A model generated the notes under the pieces. That model had not been told where the DNA came from and searched no databases. It saw nothing but the letters and a program-made list of their open reading frames with translations. Both the position numbers and the translations under genes were made by a program. From Rhodocyclales bacterium (GTDB lineage Bacteria; Pseudomonadota; Gammaproteobacteria; Burkholderiales; Rhodocyclaceae): 64,000 bases of DNA. The stretch's first letter is position 1. Each line of letters opens with the position of its first letter. Below are positions 18,242-26,835 of this stretch, in pieces. The stretch is taken from assembly GCA_026399475.1 (NCBI GenBank), contig JAPLQY010000088.1, positions 1 to 64,000 on the forward strand, read 5' to 3'.

Positions 18242-19305
18242 TCGACTGACTCCATGGCACCAGCGCGGGCCCTCATGCCGCCATCAAGCAGGGCCGCATT
18301 GAATCCGCGCTGGGAAAGCAAAAATGCAGCAGCGGAACTGCGACGTCCCGTCTGGCAATAAACAATGTATTCCTTTGCCGGATCAAGCGCCGCCGACGCC
18401 TGGCGAATGTCGTTGAGCGGAATGCTGATGGCACCCGCATATCCGTCGCTCTGGAATTCGGCGGGGAAGCGCACGTCGATCCAGGTCGCCCCGTCGGCAA
18501 CCCGCCGCTCGGCTTCGTCGCCCGTGACTTTCTGCAACAGAGGTGCGCGCAGCAACTGGTTGAAATCCTGCTTCGACAGGCGCAACAGCAACCCGTCGGT
18601 ATTCATGGTCACGGTTGCATTGCGCGCGGTGTCCGCCACCAGCGCCTCTTCGCCAAAAGCGTCGCCTTCCTTGAGTTCGGCCAGATACACCGGAGACCCG
18701 GCAACAAGCCGGGAAACCTTGCAGCGCCCGCTTTCGATCAGGTAGTAGTAATCGCCGGGGTCGCCCTGCTTGACTATGGTCTCACCGCGCTTTGCCGGAA
18801 CGCGGTTGAACTTGGCCAACAATGCGTGGATGTGGGCCGGAGGCAGGGAAGCAAATGCGCCGACCGTAAGGTTGTCCACGGCGAACATGCCGGACATCAT
18901 GAGCCAGTCCGTTTGATCAGCGTTGCCTTTCTCGCTCTCGCTGGGGGTTGCCAACTGGTTCCATGTCACAACGATGTCCAGCGTATCCTCTTCCAGGCTG
19001 AGCAATTCGACATCGGTGATGGCCTTGCTCGTCAGCGGAGTTGCTCCCCCACTCGCCAGCGGAGCCGCAGCAAGATCATGGCCGCCTACCAGAACGCGCG
19101 AGGTGCCGTCCGGCATCTTCACCAAAAGCTGCCCTCGCACCAGATACACCAGTTGGCCGTTCCAGCTGGCGGCGCGAAACGGATCTGTAGAGCGTGTGAA
19201 GGCATGAGTGCGGCACAGCGGCAACAGTTCGCGCAAACCCTCGCTACCCAGCGCCATCAGAGGTTGCAGACGGGCCAGCAGTTCAATGCTCACCGTATCA
19301 GCCAT
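18238..19305 (-). CDS. Cyclic-nucleotide-binding protein fused to rhodanese
   Basis: A 355-aa protein. A first cNMP-like domain (about 15-115) looks degenerate. The second (about 140-255) has GETIVKQGDPGDYYYLIESG and an intact phosphate-binding cassette FGEEALVADTARNAT, including the arginine that contacts cyclic phosphate. A rhodanese domain (about 262-345) ends it, with IDVRFPAEF and the catalytic loop CQTGRRS (Cys near 320). It can therefore bind cAMP or cGMP and probably carries persulfide or redox information. No DNA-binding domain, so not a CRP regulator. Start ATG 19305 lies 2 bp after the metallo-hydrolase stop; the end overlaps the ATPase start, implying tight co-expression with the motor. 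Confidence 0.85.
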   Translation of the reverse strand: MADTVSIELLARLQPLMALGSEGLRELLPLCRTHAFTRSTDPFRAASWNGQLVYLVRGQLLVKMPDGTSRVLVGGHDLAAAPLASGGATPLTSKAITDVELLSLEEDTLDIVVTWNQLATPSESEKGNADQTDWLMMSGMFAVDNLTVGAFASLPPAHIHALLAKFNRVPAKRGETIVKQGDPGDYYYLIESGRCKVSRLVAGSPVYLAELKEGDAFGEEALVADTARNATVTMNTDGLLLRLSKQDFNQLLRAPLLQKVTGDEAERRVADGATWIDVRFPAEFQSDGYAGAISIPLNDIRQASAALDPAKEYIVYCQTGRRSSAAAFLLSQRGFNAALLDGGMRARAGAMESVE

Positions 19306-19307
19306 GA

Positions 19308-20075
19308 TCAGATTTCGAACAAATGATTGTTCTGCAGCATGCCGGGGCGGAATTCACCAATGCAGTCCTCGATCTCCTGCATGGTCAATTCGATTTGTCC
19401 GGGTTTCAGGTGGGTGATGAATATCTCGGCATCACGCTGCAGATGCGTCAGTTCTTCCAGCAGCATGCTCGGACACAAATGCAGGGACGCCACGGCCAGC
19501 CGCTTCTCGCTGTCGGAGAACGCGCACTCTATGATCAGATAGCGCAGGTTGCGGATCCGGTTGACGTGCTGCCACAGATCGGGGCATGGTCCGGTATCGC
19601 CGGTAAAAACCAGACTGGCATGCCCGGAATCAAGCTGATAACCGACGGCCGGCACCGTGTGATTCGCGGGTAGCGGAATTACCTTGCGGCCATCAAGGTC
19701 GACCGCCTCCCCCACACGTATTGTGGCAAAGCGCAGAAAGGGCTTTTCCGCAGTCGGTATCTCACTGAAATCAGGCCAGATGGCCCAATTGAAAATATGC
19801 GCACGGATTATCTCGAGCGTAGCCTCGGTCGCATGCACTATCAGCGGACGGTTGCGCATATCACCCACGGTATCGACCATGAACGGCAGGCAGGCCAGAT
19901 GATCCAGATGCGAGTGGGTAATGAAAACGTGATCAATCTGGGCCAGTTCAGCGATCGCCAGATCGCCGACACCTGTTCCGCAGTCAATCAGAATGTCGTT
20001 GTCAACCAGCAGCGAAGTGGTACGCAGATGGCGCCCACCGATTCCGCCGCTACAGCCGAGGATGCGTACCTTCAT
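19308..20075 (-). CDS. Metallo-beta-lactamase-fold hydrolase, probable cyclic-nucleotide phosphodiesterase
   Basis: A 255-aa protein with metal motif HSHLDH (about residues 51-56), further ligands in PANHTVP, FTGDTGP and FITHLKPGQ, and an N-terminal block TTSLLVDNDILIDCGTG typical of class II cAMP phosphodiesterases and related RNase Z-like hydrolases. All zinc ligands appear present. It lies 7 bp downstream of the adenylate cyclase gene and 2 bp upstream of the cNMP-binding gene, so cAMP/cGMP hydrolysis is the most economical reading. An RNase Z-like or other phosphoesterase role cannot be excluded from sequence alone. Confidence 0.7.
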   Translation of the reverse strand: MKVRILGCSGGIGGRHLRTTSLLVDNDILIDCGTGVGDLAIAELAQIDHVFITHSHLDHLACLPFMVDTVGDMRNRPLIVHATEATLEIIRAHIFNWAIWPDFSEIPTAEKPFLRFATIRVGEAVDLDGRKVIPLPANHTVPAVGYQLDSGHASLVFTGDTGPCPDLWQHVNRIRNLRYLIIECAFSDSEKRLAVASLHLCPSMLLEELTHLQRDAEIFITHLKPGQIELTMQEIEDCIGEFRPGMLQNNHLFEI

Positions 20076-20082
20076 TGGCTAC

Positions 20083-22311
20083 TCACTTGGTGTCAAAGGT
20101 CCAGGCGCCGTCCCAGTCCTGGCCGGGTGGGACCTTCCGGTAATGCTCGACGCGTTCCGTGTAAACCTCATACAGTTTGTGCGGGGACATCCTCGACAGG
20201 TTCATCAAAGCCAATTCGGCCTGATCCCAATCCTGCGCCCGATAGGCGCGCAGCGCCTGGTTCCATATCTTCAGTTCGTCCAGCACGGGCTTCGCCACTT
20301 CACCTTCCAAACCAAGCGGTTCGTAGATGCCAACCGGTTCGTCTTTGCCCTTCACCCGGACACGATCCAGCTCCCGGCAAACAAACTCCTTCTTCACCAG
20401 TTCGCGCGTGGTTTCACCGACAATAAACCCGACCCCATATTGCTTGGTAATGCCCTCGAGCCGCGAGCCGAGGTTCACCGCATCGCCCATTACCGTGTAG
20501 GACTGGCGCACCGGCGATCCCATGTCGCCAACGGTCATTGGACCCGTATTTACGCCAACACCGATCTTTAGCGCAGGCCAGCCGCGAGCTACCAGATCCT
20601 TGTTCAACTCGTGCAGCGCGACATGCATCTCCAGCCCGGTGAGAACCGCATTCTTGGCATGCTCGGGATCATCAACCGGCGCGCCCCAGAAAGCCATGAT
20701 GGCATCGCCGATATATTTGTCGAGCGTACCCCGATGCTTGCGCACCACCAGAGTCATGGCACCGAGATACTGGTTCATCAGGGTCGCCAACTCGTTCGGT
20801 TCCAAACCTTCGGAAATGGTGGTGAATCCGCGTATATCGGAAAACAGCACAGTAAGCTCTGCTTTGCGCCCGGCCATGCTGTAGTGCTCCGGGTCGCGGC
20901 TCATTTCCTCGACCAGTTCCGGCGGCACATACTGGCCGAACAGCCCGGTCAGCTGGCGCTTGGTCCGCGACTCGACAAAGTAACCCCAGGACATGTTCAT
21001 CGCATACAGAAGCACGACCGCGATCATGCCATTGGCCAGCGGCAGGACGACATTGGAGACATGCCAGAAGCTGAAATTCACGCTGAGCAGCAGCAGCAGC
21101 ACGAGGGCGCCCACCACCGTCGCGCGAAACGGCGAAAGCATGGGCAGCAGGAAAGCCATCACCGCCCCCGCAAGCAGCACCAACATCACGTCGGCGCCGA
21201 GAACGTAGGGTGGCTTGTACTCGATGCTACCTTCGAGCATGCCTGCGATCAGATTGGCGTGTATCTCGACCCCCGGATAGGCGGCACCCACCGGAGTTGC
21301 CCGCAAGTCCATGAGTCCCGGTGCGGTCGTGCCGACCACGGCCACTTTGCCGGCAAGCATTTCCTTGGGCACCCGACCATTGAGCACATCGGTGATCGAG
21401 ATATAGGGATAGCTTCTCTGAAAGCCGCGATAGGGGATCAACGCCGCCACATTCTCGTCCACCGGAATAGCGCGCATCACCCTACCGTCACCAGCTTTCA
21501 AATCCAGCCACTCCATGGCCTTATAGGAGCCTGGCGAATTTTCCGGATAACCCGGAGAAATGGACGGATTGCCCAGCAGATTGCGCACCATCGCCAACGA
21601 AAGGGATTCGTAGTACTTGCCTTGGTATTCAACCAGCAGGGGCACCCGCCGGGAAATGCCATCGGGATCGACCAGGGGATTGAAATGCCCACCGCCAGCC
21701 GCAGCTTTCTGAAATTCAGGCAGGTTGCCACCGTAGCTGACCCAATGCGTAAAACTAATGTTGCGCCCCGCAAACGTTCCGGCGGGGAATACCGGCTCGG
21801 GAGCGGCGCCGGAACTCACGCCGCCTTCCAAACTGGAAAAGTAGTAGCCTAGGACGGCCGGCCTGTTCTTCAGTGCCGCCGCGAAGCGCGCGTCGTTGTC
21901 AAGTTGCGGGCGCAACTCGCGCAATGTCGACTGGAAGCCCGCCACATCCTTCAGTTCCTTCTTCGCCAAAGACTCCAGCGACTTGAGGCCGGAGCTGTCG
22001 TCGGGCTCCGCAAACACGACGTCGAAACCTACCAGCTTGAGCCCGTACTGGTCAAACAGCTTGTCCAGCAGGGTCGCCAGCTTGTCGCGGCCCCAGGGCC
22101 ATCGCCCCTGTTCGGCGAGCGACTTTTCGTCGATGTCGAGAATCACCACTCGCTGGTCAACGCCTTGCGGCATCGTCAGGCGCACTTTCACGTCATAGAT
22201 GAGCGAGTCCATGTGATTGATGAACGGAATCTGGTATATGCGCGCCGAATGGCCGAGCAAGACCAGAAGAATCACAAGTCCAAGGACGTAGCGGGGAAGA
22301 TACTGTTTCAA
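20083..22311 (-). CDS. CHASE2-domain class III adenylate/guanylate cyclase
   Basis: A 742-aa membrane protein. An N-terminal helix is followed by a periplasmic CHASE2 domain (about 40-350; VVILDIDEKSLAEQGRWPWG), three clustered membrane helices (about 365-440) and a cytoplasmic class III cyclase domain (about 475-660). Metal aspartates sit in LFSDIRGFT and YIGDAIMAFW, the purine-selecting lysine in LDKYIGD, and the transition-state Asn/Arg in GDAVNLGSRLEG. All catalytic residues are present; the Lys favours ATP, though GTP use is not ruled out. It is coupled to a hydrolase (7 bp) and a cyclic-nucleotide-binding protein downstream. Its CHASE2 closely recalls that of the kinase four genes upstream (shared GRWPW). 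Confidence 0.9.
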   Translation of the reverse strand: MKQYLPRYVLGLVILLVLLGHSARIYQIPFINHMDSLIYDVKVRLTMPQGVDQRVVILDIDEKSLAEQGRWPWGRDKLATLLDKLFDQYGLKLVGFDVVFAEPDDSSGLKSLESLAKKELKDVAGFQSTLRELRPQLDNDARFAAALKNRPAVLGYYFSSLEGGVSSGAAPEPVFPAGTFAGRNISFTHWVSYGGNLPEFQKAAAGGGHFNPLVDPDGISRRVPLLVEYQGKYYESLSLAMVRNLLGNPSISPGYPENSPGSYKAMEWLDLKAGDGRVMRAIPVDENVAALIPYRGFQRSYPYISITDVLNGRVPKEMLAGKVAVVGTTAPGLMDLRATPVGAAYPGVEIHANLIAGMLEGSIEYKPPYVLGADVMLVLLAGAVMAFLLPMLSPFRATVVGALVLLLLLSVNFSFWHVSNVVLPLANGMIAVVLLYAMNMSWGYFVESRTKRQLTGLFGQYVPPELVEEMSRDPEHYSMAGRKAELTVLFSDIRGFTTISEGLEPNELATLMNQYLGAMTLVVRKHRGTLDKYIGDAIMAFWGAPVDDPEHAKNAVLTGLEMHVALHELNKDLVARGWPALKIGVGVNTGPMTVGDMGSPVRQSYTVMGDAVNLGSRLEGITKQYGVGFIVGETTRELVKKEFVCRELDRVRVKGKDEPVGIYEPLGLEGEVAKPVLDELKIWNQALRAYRAQDWDQAELALMNLSRMSPHKLYEVYTERVEHYRKVPPGQDWDGAWTFDTK

Positions 22312-22341
22312 GCGATCTCCGGAATTGGCCTGGCTTCGGGT

Positions 22342-23115
22342 TCAGCCCTTGAGGAAAAATTCCATCTTGGTTCCAGCCAGTTCAATCACATCGTGGTCTG
22401 CGAGTTGATGTGCCTGGGCGTCGAGCGTCTTGCCATTGACCACCGGCCGGCTGGCACCCTCCACATGGGTGATGAAATATCCGTGGGGACGGCGCGCGAT
22501 CACCGCCACCTGGACACCCGGCTTGCCCAGCGTAGTGAGGGTTTTCGTAAGCTCCATTTCCTTGCCGGCATTGCCGCCCGAAAGGATCTGGATGGCTCCC
22601 AACGGCAGCGCGGGAGCCGCCGGAGCAGCAGCCGCGGCCGGCGGCGGAGCCATTCCCGGCGAAGTTGACATGTGGGCCGGGACCGCGGGACTGGAAGCGG
22701 GAGCAGCTGGGGCTGCCGGAGCAGGGGCAGCAGGAGCAGGCGCCGGCGGAGGGCTTGCCGGCTTTTGTGCCGCGCCCGGGCGCAGAATCATGGTCTTCTC
22801 GAAGTCAGCGCTCGAAGTCTGCTGTGGAACCTCGCTTACGTACTTCAGGCGGTACTTGCCCAGCTCGACGGTGTCGCCGTTCTGCAGAAAGTGCTTCTTG
22901 ACCGACTGGCCATTGACGAAGGTGCCGTTGGTGCTGCCCAAATCTTCCAGAAAGGAATCATTGAGGATGGTTATCACCACAGCGTGCTCGCCGGAAATCG
23001 CCAGATTGTCGATCTGGATATCGTTATGCGGCTTGCGACCGATTGTGGTGCGCTCCTTGGTCAAGGGAATTTCCTTGAGCATCGTGGTTTCCATGCTGAG
23101 TATGAGCTTAGCCAT
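22342..23115 (-). CDS. Tandem FHA-domain protein
   Basis: A 257-aa protein with an N-terminal FHA domain (about 20-90): TIGRKPHNDIQI, SGEHAVV and DLGSTNGTFVNG contain the Arg, Ser, His and Asn that bind phosphothreonine. An Ala/Pro-rich linker (about 105-165) leads to a second FHA-like domain (170-257) with TTLGKPG, ITHVEG and PVVNGK, in which the key Arg and SxxH are not obvious, so it may not bind phosphopeptides. It sits between the PP2C phosphatase (33 bp upstream) and the cyclase (30 bp downstream). It is the likely reader of the kinase's phosphothreonine marks and could tether cyclase or motor to the kinase (inference). Confidence 0.88.
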   Translation of the reverse strand: MAKLILSMETTMLKEIPLTKERTTIGRKPHNDIQIDNLAISGEHAVVITILNDSFLEDLGSTNGTFVNGQSVKKHFLQNGDTVELGKYRLKYVSEVPQQTSSADFEKTMILRPGAAQKPASPPPAPAPAAPAPAAPAAPASSPAVPAHMSTSPGMAPPPAAAAAPAAPALPLGAIQILSGGNAGKEMELTKTLTTLGKPGVQVAVIARRPHGYFITHVEGASRPVVNGKTLDAQAHQLADHDVIELAGTKMEFFLKG

Positions 23116-23148
23116 TTTTTTCGTCCTTCGAGGTCACTGAGCACTGCA

Positions 23149-23970
23149 TCACTTGAACCAGGCCAGGAAACGGGCCCACCAGCCGCGTGCGGCCGGATAT
23201 TCACCCTTCACCTTGACCAGGATTACCGAAACATTGTCGCGGCCGCCATTATCGTTGGCCATCTGCACCAACTGCATCGCACACAACTCCAGATTGGCCG
23301 ACAGAGCGCCCAGAGTCATGGCTATTTCCTCGTCCTCAACCATGTCGTTGAGGCCATCAGAACAAAACAGATAAACGTCGCCCGGCAATACCGCATGATC
23401 GTGTATCTCGGCCGGCACTTCCGGGTCTATGCCGACGGCACGCGTGACCAGATTCTTGTTCTGCGAATGGCGCGCCTGCTCGACCGTGATAAGGCCGCTG
23501 TCGATTTGTTCCTGAAGCAGCGAATGGTCGCGCGTTATCTGCTGAAAGTCCTCGCCGCGCAAACGGTACAGCCGCGAGTCGCCAATGTGACCAACCGTCA
23601 CCCTGTTGTCGTGAAACACACCCACCACCAGCGTCGTGCCCATCCCGGCGTATTGTGGCTGGCTCTGTGCCGCCTGATAGATGGCGCCGTTGACGCGGGT
23701 CATTTCAGCCTCGAGTGTGGCATGCGCCCAGGACTTGCCGGAAGCATCCTTGCTGCTCGGGTCACGCTCGATGAAGGCCTTCTCCAACTCGGCACCAAGC
23801 AATGCCGTTGCCATGCCGCTGGCTACCTCGCCGGCGTTGTAACCGCCCATGCCATCGGCCAGCACGGCAAACCCACGCAGCGGATTTGCCATGACCGAGT
23901 CTTCATTGTTCGAGCGCACCATGCCCGGCTCGCTGCGGGTGACAATTTCGAGAACAGCGTTCATATCCAT
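23149..23970 (-). CDS. PP2C-family Ser/Thr protein phosphatase
   Basis: A 273-aa cytoplasmic phosphatase. ATG 23970 gives a normal N-terminus with GAGGG 7 nt upstream; longer starts would run into the kinase gene. Metal-binding motifs are complete: RSNNEDSVM, LADGMGGYNAGE, MGTTLVVGVF, HIGDSRLYRL, FCSDGLNDMV and GRDNVSVILV. It should reverse phosphorylation by the kinase whose gene ends 10 bp upstream. The hydrophobic/aromatic C-terminus (WWARFLAWFK) could be an amphipathic membrane tether, bringing it to the membrane-bound kinase. Confidence 0.9.
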   Translation of the reverse strand: MDMNAVLEIVTRSEPGMVRSNNEDSVMANPLRGFAVLADGMGGYNAGEVASGMATALLGAELEKAFIERDPSSKDASGKSWAHATLEAEMTRVNGAIYQAAQSQPQYAGMGTTLVVGVFHDNRVTVGHIGDSRLYRLRGEDFQQITRDHSLLQEQIDSGLITVEQARHSQNKNLVTRAVGIDPEVPAEIHDHAVLPGDVYLFCSDGLNDMVEDEEIAMTLGALSANLELCAMQLVQMANDNGGRDNVSVILVKVKGEYPAARGWWARFLAWFK

Positions 23971-23980
23971 GGCTCGGCCC

Positions 23981-26599
23981 TCAAATGCTGATATCGACGC
24001 CGGAATCAGCGGCGGCACCGCCACCATTCATCGTCATGCAGGTGCGAATGTCCTTCGCGAATTCCGCGCCGGTCTGGTAGCGCGCGTCCGGATCCTTGGT
24101 CATCGCCCTGTCGATAATCGCCACCAGGCAGTCCGGCAGATCTGGATTGATGCTGCGAATGTTCGGATGCGGCTCATTGGCGATGCGGAACATCAACTGC
24201 GCCATCGAATCGCCCTCGAATGGCAGCTTGCCGCAAGACATCTGGTACAGCATCACACCCAGCGAGAAGAGATCGGAACGGCCGTCGATCTTCTTGCCCG
24301 CCAGTTGCTCGGGAGACATGAAACTGGGCGTGCCCAGCACCATTCCGGTCTTGGTCTTCGACGAATCGGTAATGCGCGCAATGCCGAAGTCGGTCACCTT
24401 GACCTGGTCGGAATCGGGCTCGTACATGATGTTCGCCGGCTTGATATCACGATGCACGACATTGTTTTCGTGGGCGTAGGACAGCGCATCGGCGACGCGT
24501 GCGGCGATGCTCATGACACGCGGCAGCGGCAACAGATTGTCCGGCTTGGTGTAGGGCACCAGATCCTTGCCCTTGAGAAACTCCATCGCGATGTAGGCCA
24601 GGTCGTGTTCCTCGCCGGCATCGAACATGGTCACGATGTTGGCATGGTTGAGGCGCCCGGCGGTTTCGGCCTCGCGGAAGAATCTTTCCTTGACCTCGAC
24701 CAGTTCGTCCGCCTCGAACTCCTGCGAGAGCGCCATGGTCTTGATCGCCACCACCCGATTGATCTTCGGATCGCGACCCAGGTAGACCACGCCCATCGCC
24801 CCCTTGCCCAGTTCCTTCTCTATTTCGTAGCGACCCAGCATCGGCTTTTCCACATTGCCGGCGGTATCGATCAGGCTGGCATTGCTGCGCCCGCCCCCGC
24901 CACCACCGAGAATTATGGTTTCCGAAAGCTGCTTGGCGCGATTTACGCGGGATTCGATGTCGCGGAACTTCGGGTTGAAATCGAAGATATAGCGGAACGC
25001 CGCTTCCGCCTTGTTGAACTGCCGCTTGCGCTCGAAATCGAGCGCAAGGTTGTACATGTTTTCCATCAACGCGTCGTCCATCGGGCACTTGCGAAACTTG
25101 TCGAAGGCCATGTCGAGCTGGCCCTGGCCCTGGAAGGCGAGACCCAGCATGCGATTCGATTCTGCCGAATCGGCATCCGACTTTTCCTTGCCGCGCTCGG
25201 AAACCAGAAAGCGCTTGGTGGTCAGCAGCAAATGCCCGACCAGCAGCAGCGTTGCGGGTACCATCAACTGAATCCACATCAGTTGTGTCGTCATCAGCAC
25301 GAAATGGACGGTGATCAATGCCACCAGCAGGCCAGCGGTAATCCCTGCCGCCATGCCGGCCTTGATCCTCGGCAGCAGGCCGATGAGGTAGGCGGCGATC
25401 AGCAGGAACACCAGCTTTTCAACCCAGAAGCCCCAGGTCGGCGCGACGAAGAAATGTTCGGAAAGCAGGCTCGACACCGAATGCGCCTGCATCAGCACAG
25501 CCGGCATGGCCGAGTTGATCGGTGTGACGAACACGCTCCCGACGGACGATGAGGTCGGCCCGATCAGGACGATCTTGTCGCGATACTTCTCGTAGGGAAT
25601 CTTGCCGCTCCTGACGTCGAAGAAGGAATCCACCTGGAAGGCCGGATGGCCGCCTTCGCGGTCCTTGTAGTAGAAAGTCAGCATCCGCGTATCGATGTCG
25701 GTGCCGATCTTGAGCTTGCCCAGCTTGACAGAACTACCGGCCGTCACCTGTATGTCGGCCGCTGTCAGGTTGTGGCTCTTGGCTGCCACCAGCAGTGACA
25801 GGGAGGGGTAGGCCTGATCGAAGTGGGCCAGTACCAGAGGCTCGGTACGAACCGCGCCATCCACATCCGCAGTCACGTTGAGGTGCCCGATGGCAGTCAC
25901 GACCTTGCCCAGAGGCTCGATCACCCCAGCATCGACGCCGAGGGTCGGGTAGGGCGGGGCATCGGCCGCGCCGGAAAGCTTCACCGCGTTCTTCTTCACG
26001 TAATCGGGCAGATCCTTGTCCGGTCGTCCGCGCGGCTCACCCAGCACGAACAGCATCGGCAACGCAACATTTCCCGCCTTGGCAAAGGCATCGGCCAGAC
26101 GACGGTCGGTATTCAGTTTCTGGTCCGCCTCGATCAGTATCGACTCGATCTGCGGGCAGGAGGAAGGCGAGGGAACGGGGGGCGCAACAACAGCCTCGCC
26201 CGCCGCGGGGGGCGTTGCGGCGACGGCAACAACGGAAGGCAGCGTTACACCGCAGGTCTCAATCAGCTTGTTGATATAAGCCAAGCCCTGATCGCGCTGC
26301 GGCTCGGAGTAGAACACCGTGGTGGCAATCACCTTGGCCTTGGCGGCGGCCAGTTTGTCCACCATGTCGGCCATGATCTCGCGCGACCACGGCCAGCGGC
26401 CAATATTATCGAGACTTGGCTTGTCGATCGCGATCACGGCCACCTTGTCCGAGGGCGCGCGCGAAGCAGCCGCCACACCCATGTCATAGGCCTTGCGCTC
26501 CAAGCCCTGCAGCAGGTCGCCATTACCCAGAATAAGCACGACGACACTGACCACAACACCGAAGAACCAGTCACTCTTCCAGAAGTCTGCCTTCTTCAT
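23981..26599 (-). CDS. CHASE2-domain transmembrane Ser/Thr protein kinase
   Basis: An 872-aa protein: N-terminal helix, periplasmic CHASE2 (about 40-370; VAVIAIDKPSLDNIGRWPWS), three membrane helices (about 375-455), a TPR-like cytoplasmic linker (about 480-560) and a C-terminal Hanks kinase (about 585-850). The kinase has GKGAMGVVYLG, the VAIK lysine, HRDIKPANIM, DFGIAR and GTPSFMSPE, so it is catalytically complete. The kinase lies C-terminal to the sensor, the reverse of PknB-type enzymes. It heads the signalling operon, with a promoter candidate at 26651-26679, and is followed by its likely phosphatase and FHA reader. The periplasmic signal sensed by CHASE2 is unknown. Confidence 0.9.
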   Translation of the reverse strand: MKKADFWKSDWFFGVVVSVVVLILGNGDLLQGLERKAYDMGVAAASRAPSDKVAVIAIDKPSLDNIGRWPWSREIMADMVDKLAAAKAKVIATTVFYSEPQRDQGLAYINKLIETCGVTLPSVVAVAATPPAAGEAVVAPPVPSPSSCPQIESILIEADQKLNTDRRLADAFAKAGNVALPMLFVLGEPRGRPDKDLPDYVKKNAVKLSGAADAPPYPTLGVDAGVIEPLGKVVTAIGHLNVTADVDGAVRTEPLVLAHFDQAYPSLSLLVAAKSHNLTAADIQVTAGSSVKLGKLKIGTDIDTRMLTFYYKDREGGHPAFQVDSFFDVRSGKIPYEKYRDKIVLIGPTSSSVGSVFVTPINSAMPAVLMQAHSVSSLLSEHFFVAPTWGFWVEKLVFLLIAAYLIGLLPRIKAGMAAGITAGLLVALITVHFVLMTTQLMWIQLMVPATLLLVGHLLLTTKRFLVSERGKEKSDADSAESNRMLGLAFQGQGQLDMAFDKFRKCPMDDALMENMYNLALDFERKRQFNKAEAAFRYIFDFNPKFRDIESRVNRAKQLSETIILGGGGGGRSNASLIDTAGNVEKPMLGRYEIEKELGKGAMGVVYLGRDPKINRVVAIKTMALSQEFEADELVEVKERFFREAETAGRLNHANIVTMFDAGEEHDLAYIAMEFLKGKDLVPYTKPDNLLPLPRVMSIAARVADALSYAHENNVVHRDIKPANIMYEPDSDQVKVTDFGIARITDSSKTKTGMVLGTPSFMSPEQLAGKKIDGRSDLFSLGVMLYQMSCGKLPFEGDSMAQLMFRIANEPHPNIRSINPDLPDCLVAIIDRAMTKDPDARYQTGAEFAKDIRTCMTMNGGGAAADSGVDISI

Positions 26600-26650
26600 C
26601 GGTCGCTACCCTGTGTGAGAGCCCTCATTAAAACAGGACAATAAGCCCAA

Positions 26651-26679
26651 TTCTTACAGTCCTGCATCAACTCCGTCAA
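26651..26679 (-). promoter_or_regulatory. Sigma-70-like promoter candidate for the signalling operon
   Basis: On the minus strand TTGACG (26679-26674), 17 bases, then TAAGAA (26656-26651), about 50 bp upstream of the kinase ATG. The -35 matches 5 of 6 consensus bases and the -10 is weak. It lies just downstream of the terminator at 26735-26770, as expected for an independent unit. Confidence 0.4.
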
Positions 26680-26734
26680 TCAATTTCATGACATTCACCC
26701 TTGGCCGGCGTCAGCATATTGGGATTCTATGCGC

Positions 26735-26770
26735 AAAAAAGCCGCCCCGGCTTGCACCGGTGCGGCTTTT
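26735..26770 (-). terminator. Rho-independent terminator after sucCD
   Basis: AAAAGCCGC and GCGGCTTTT form a 9-bp stem with a GC core, a 16-nt loop that can pair further, and A/T tracts on both sides, so it can act in either direction. It lies 66 bp beyond the sucD stop and separates sucCD from the kinase operon. Confidence 0.8.
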
Positions 26771-26835
26771 GCATTAGGCGTGCCCCCCAATCCCGCCAGG
26801 ATAATTCCTGCCGGGCGCCGTCCGGATCAACCCTT

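Noticed and set aside
23849..25552. Plus-strand open frame of 567 codons opposite the kinase and PP2C genes
   Set aside because: The opposite strand encodes a complete Ser/Thr kinase; the frame has no domain and no ribosome site.
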